Part shown: piece by piece, positions 5,101 through 5,949 of the stretch
Position numbering within the stretch: position 1 is the first letter of the stretch
How the letters are laid out: the number at the start of each line of letters is the position of its first letter
From: a bacterium UBP1_UBA4783
GTDB lineage: Bacteria; Krumholzibacteriota; Krumholzibacteriia; Krumholzibacteriales; Krumholzibacteriaceae
Length of the DNA stretch: 5,949 bases
Reading direction: 5' to 3'
Assembly (NCBI GenBank): GCA_002403075.1
Contig: DHHB01000060.1
Coordinates: 63,808 to 69,756 of the forward strand
Notes under the pieces: generated by a model
Told to the model about the DNA's origin: nothing
Seen by the model: only the letters and a program-made list of their open reading frames with translations
Database searches by the model: none
Translations under genes and position numbers: made by a program

Positions 5101-5949
5101 TCAATTCCTCGAGCTCCCGGAAGGGAGACAGCAGGCCCAACCGTCCCAGGCCGGGTGGTCGGTCAGCCGGACCGGTTGGCTCCCGTCCGCGTTGATCCGG
5201 TAAACCTCGAAATTGCCGTCGCGGACGCTCTGGAAAACGATGAAGCGCCCGTCGGGGGACCACATGGCGTTCTCGTCCTTCGTGTCGATCTCGGTGACCG
5301 CTCGGTCGCCGGTCCCGTCGGCGTTCATCACCCGGATCATGCCCTTCATCCTGCCGTCCTCCCGGAACTTCCGGGAATAAGCGATCTTTTTGCCGTCGGG
5401 GGACCAAACCGGGAAGATCTCCCATTCCGGCGTGCGGGTGAGCCGGGCTTGGCAGCCGCCGTCGGGGTCCATGGTATAGATCTCGTAGTTGCCGTCGCGG
5501 TTCGACATGAACAGAATTTTCGAGCCGTCGGGGGATAGAAACGGCCGCTCGTCGCGGGCCTCGTTGTCGGTCAGCCGGCGGGCACCGGAACCGTCGGCGT
5601 TCATGACCCATATCTCGGTCCGCGTCTCGAAGTCCCGGACGAAAAGTATCCGTTTCCCGTCGGGGGTGTATTCGGGGTGTTCCTCGGTCTCCGGCGAAGC
5701 GGTGAGCCGCCGAACGTCGCTCCCGTCGACGGCCATGCTGTACATATCCATGTCGCCGCCGCGGTCGCTGAGGAAGAGAACGCGTTTCCCGTCGGGAGAA
5801 GCAGCCGGGCAGAGGTCCTGAGCCGGGTGATTCGTCAGGTTGCGGGGCTCCTTTTCTCCCGGCTCGAGAATATAGATATCCTTGTTGTCGTTCCGTCCGG
5901 AGTAGAAGAGCACGGGGCAGGCGGCGCCCGCCGCCTGCGGAGCGCCGCC
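5101..5949 (-). CDS. TolB-like six-bladed beta-propeller protein (5' end beyond window)
   Basis: The minus strand is open from the right edge to a TGA at 5103-5101: 282 visible residues. A GTG at 5913 is an unlikely start. The 12 residues before it (small, Ala/Gly-rich, ending AACP) look like the end of a signal peptide and the reading frame stays open. The rest is six PD40/WD40-like repeats of the TolB type, each of the form LFxSxRdGnxxIYxMnaDGsxxxRLTxxxxxxxxPxWSPDGkkI. SPDG or TPDG occurs at visible residues 51, 95, 139, 183 and 231; the sixth is degraded to LPSG at 275-278, and the protein ends four residues later. Six repeats make a complete ring, so only a short N-terminus is missing. 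Such domains are usually periplasmic or exported. TolB itself works with Pal, but no tol/pal gene is visible here and this protein seems to lack TolB's N-terminal domain. Its function is unknown; protein binding is likely. Confidence 0.88.
   Translation of the reverse strand, partial: GGAPQAAGAACPVLFYSGRNDNKDIYILEPGEKEPRNLTNHPAQDLCPAASPDGKRVLFLSDRGGDMDMYSMAVDGSDVRRLTASPETEEHPEYTPDGKRILFVRDFETRTEIWVMNADGSGARRLTDNEARDERPFLSPDGSKILFMSNRDGNYEIYTMDPDGGCQARLTRTPEWEIFPVWSPDGKKIAYSRKFREDGRMKGMIRVMNADGTGDRAVTEIDTKDENAMWSPDGRFIVFQSVRDGNFEVYRINADGSQPVRLTDHPAWDGWACCLPSGSSRN
5251..5799 (-). repeat. Coding tandem repeat, 132-bp period (propeller blades)
   Basis: On the plus strand the block GTCGGG, part of the codons for Ser/Thr-Pro-Asp-Gly, recurs at 5251, 5395, 5527, 5659 and 5791. 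The spacings are 144, 132, 132 and 132 bases. 132 bases is 44 codons, one propeller blade. The 144-base interval reflects a four-residue insertion in blade five (visible residues about 190-205). Other shared blocks (for example, those encoding NADGS) keep the same register. DNA identity between blades is local, not complete. Confidence 0.85.

Noticed and set aside
1..5949. tRNA, rRNA, CRISPR array, insertion sequence or attachment sites
   Set aside because: No tRNA-like cloverleaf, no regular short repeats with spacers, no transposase motif and no terminal inverted repeats were seen on either strand.

Overview
The window comes from a GC-rich genome whose codons mostly end in G or C. The gene content points to a Gram-negative (diderm) bacterium: a murein-lipoprotein-like coiled-coil lipoprotein, two L,D-transpeptidases with export signals, and a TolB-type beta-propeller. 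Nothing in the sequence fixes the phylum. A deltaproteobacterium-like lineage or an uncultivated high-GC phylum would fit, but that is a guess.

Layout. (1) Positions 1-1166, minus strand: the 5' 388 codons of a HIRAN + ARPP-1 domain protein that runs off the left edge. A forward open frame lies codon-for-codon opposite it and should be ignored. (2) 1167-1423: a divergent intergenic region with a plausible sigma70-type promoter for the HIRAN gene, overlapped by two short inverted repeats. (3) 1424-1963, plus strand: an exported YkuD-fold L,D-transpeptidase, ended by a strong 13-bp-stem terminator at 2017-2059. (4) 2095-2427 and 2474-3412, minus strand: a small Ala-rich lipoprotein ending in Arg-Lys, directly preceded by a LysM-YkuD L,D-transpeptidase, in operon order transpeptidase then lipoprotein. 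(5) 3521-4846, minus strand: a sodium- or proton-coupled dicarboxylate/amino-acid symporter (DAACS/GltP family) with altered binding-site residues. A very good promoter lies 117 nt upstream, ahead of a hairpin-rich leader. (6) 5101-5949, minus strand: a six-bladed TolB-like propeller that runs off the right edge.

How the genes may work together. The clearest theme is the cell envelope. In E. coli, YkuD transpeptidases of the ErfK/YbiS/YcfS group attach the C-terminal lysine of Lpp to meso-diaminopimelate in peptidoglycan, which tethers the outer membrane to the wall. Here a LysM-YkuD enzyme and an Lpp-like lipoprotein ending in Arg-Lys are adjacent and 46 nt apart, and a second YkuD enzyme converges on them across a shared terminator. 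A self-contained tethering module is a reasonable inference, though not proven. The HIRAN-ARPP-1 protein is unrelated to this theme and functionally the least understood gene here.
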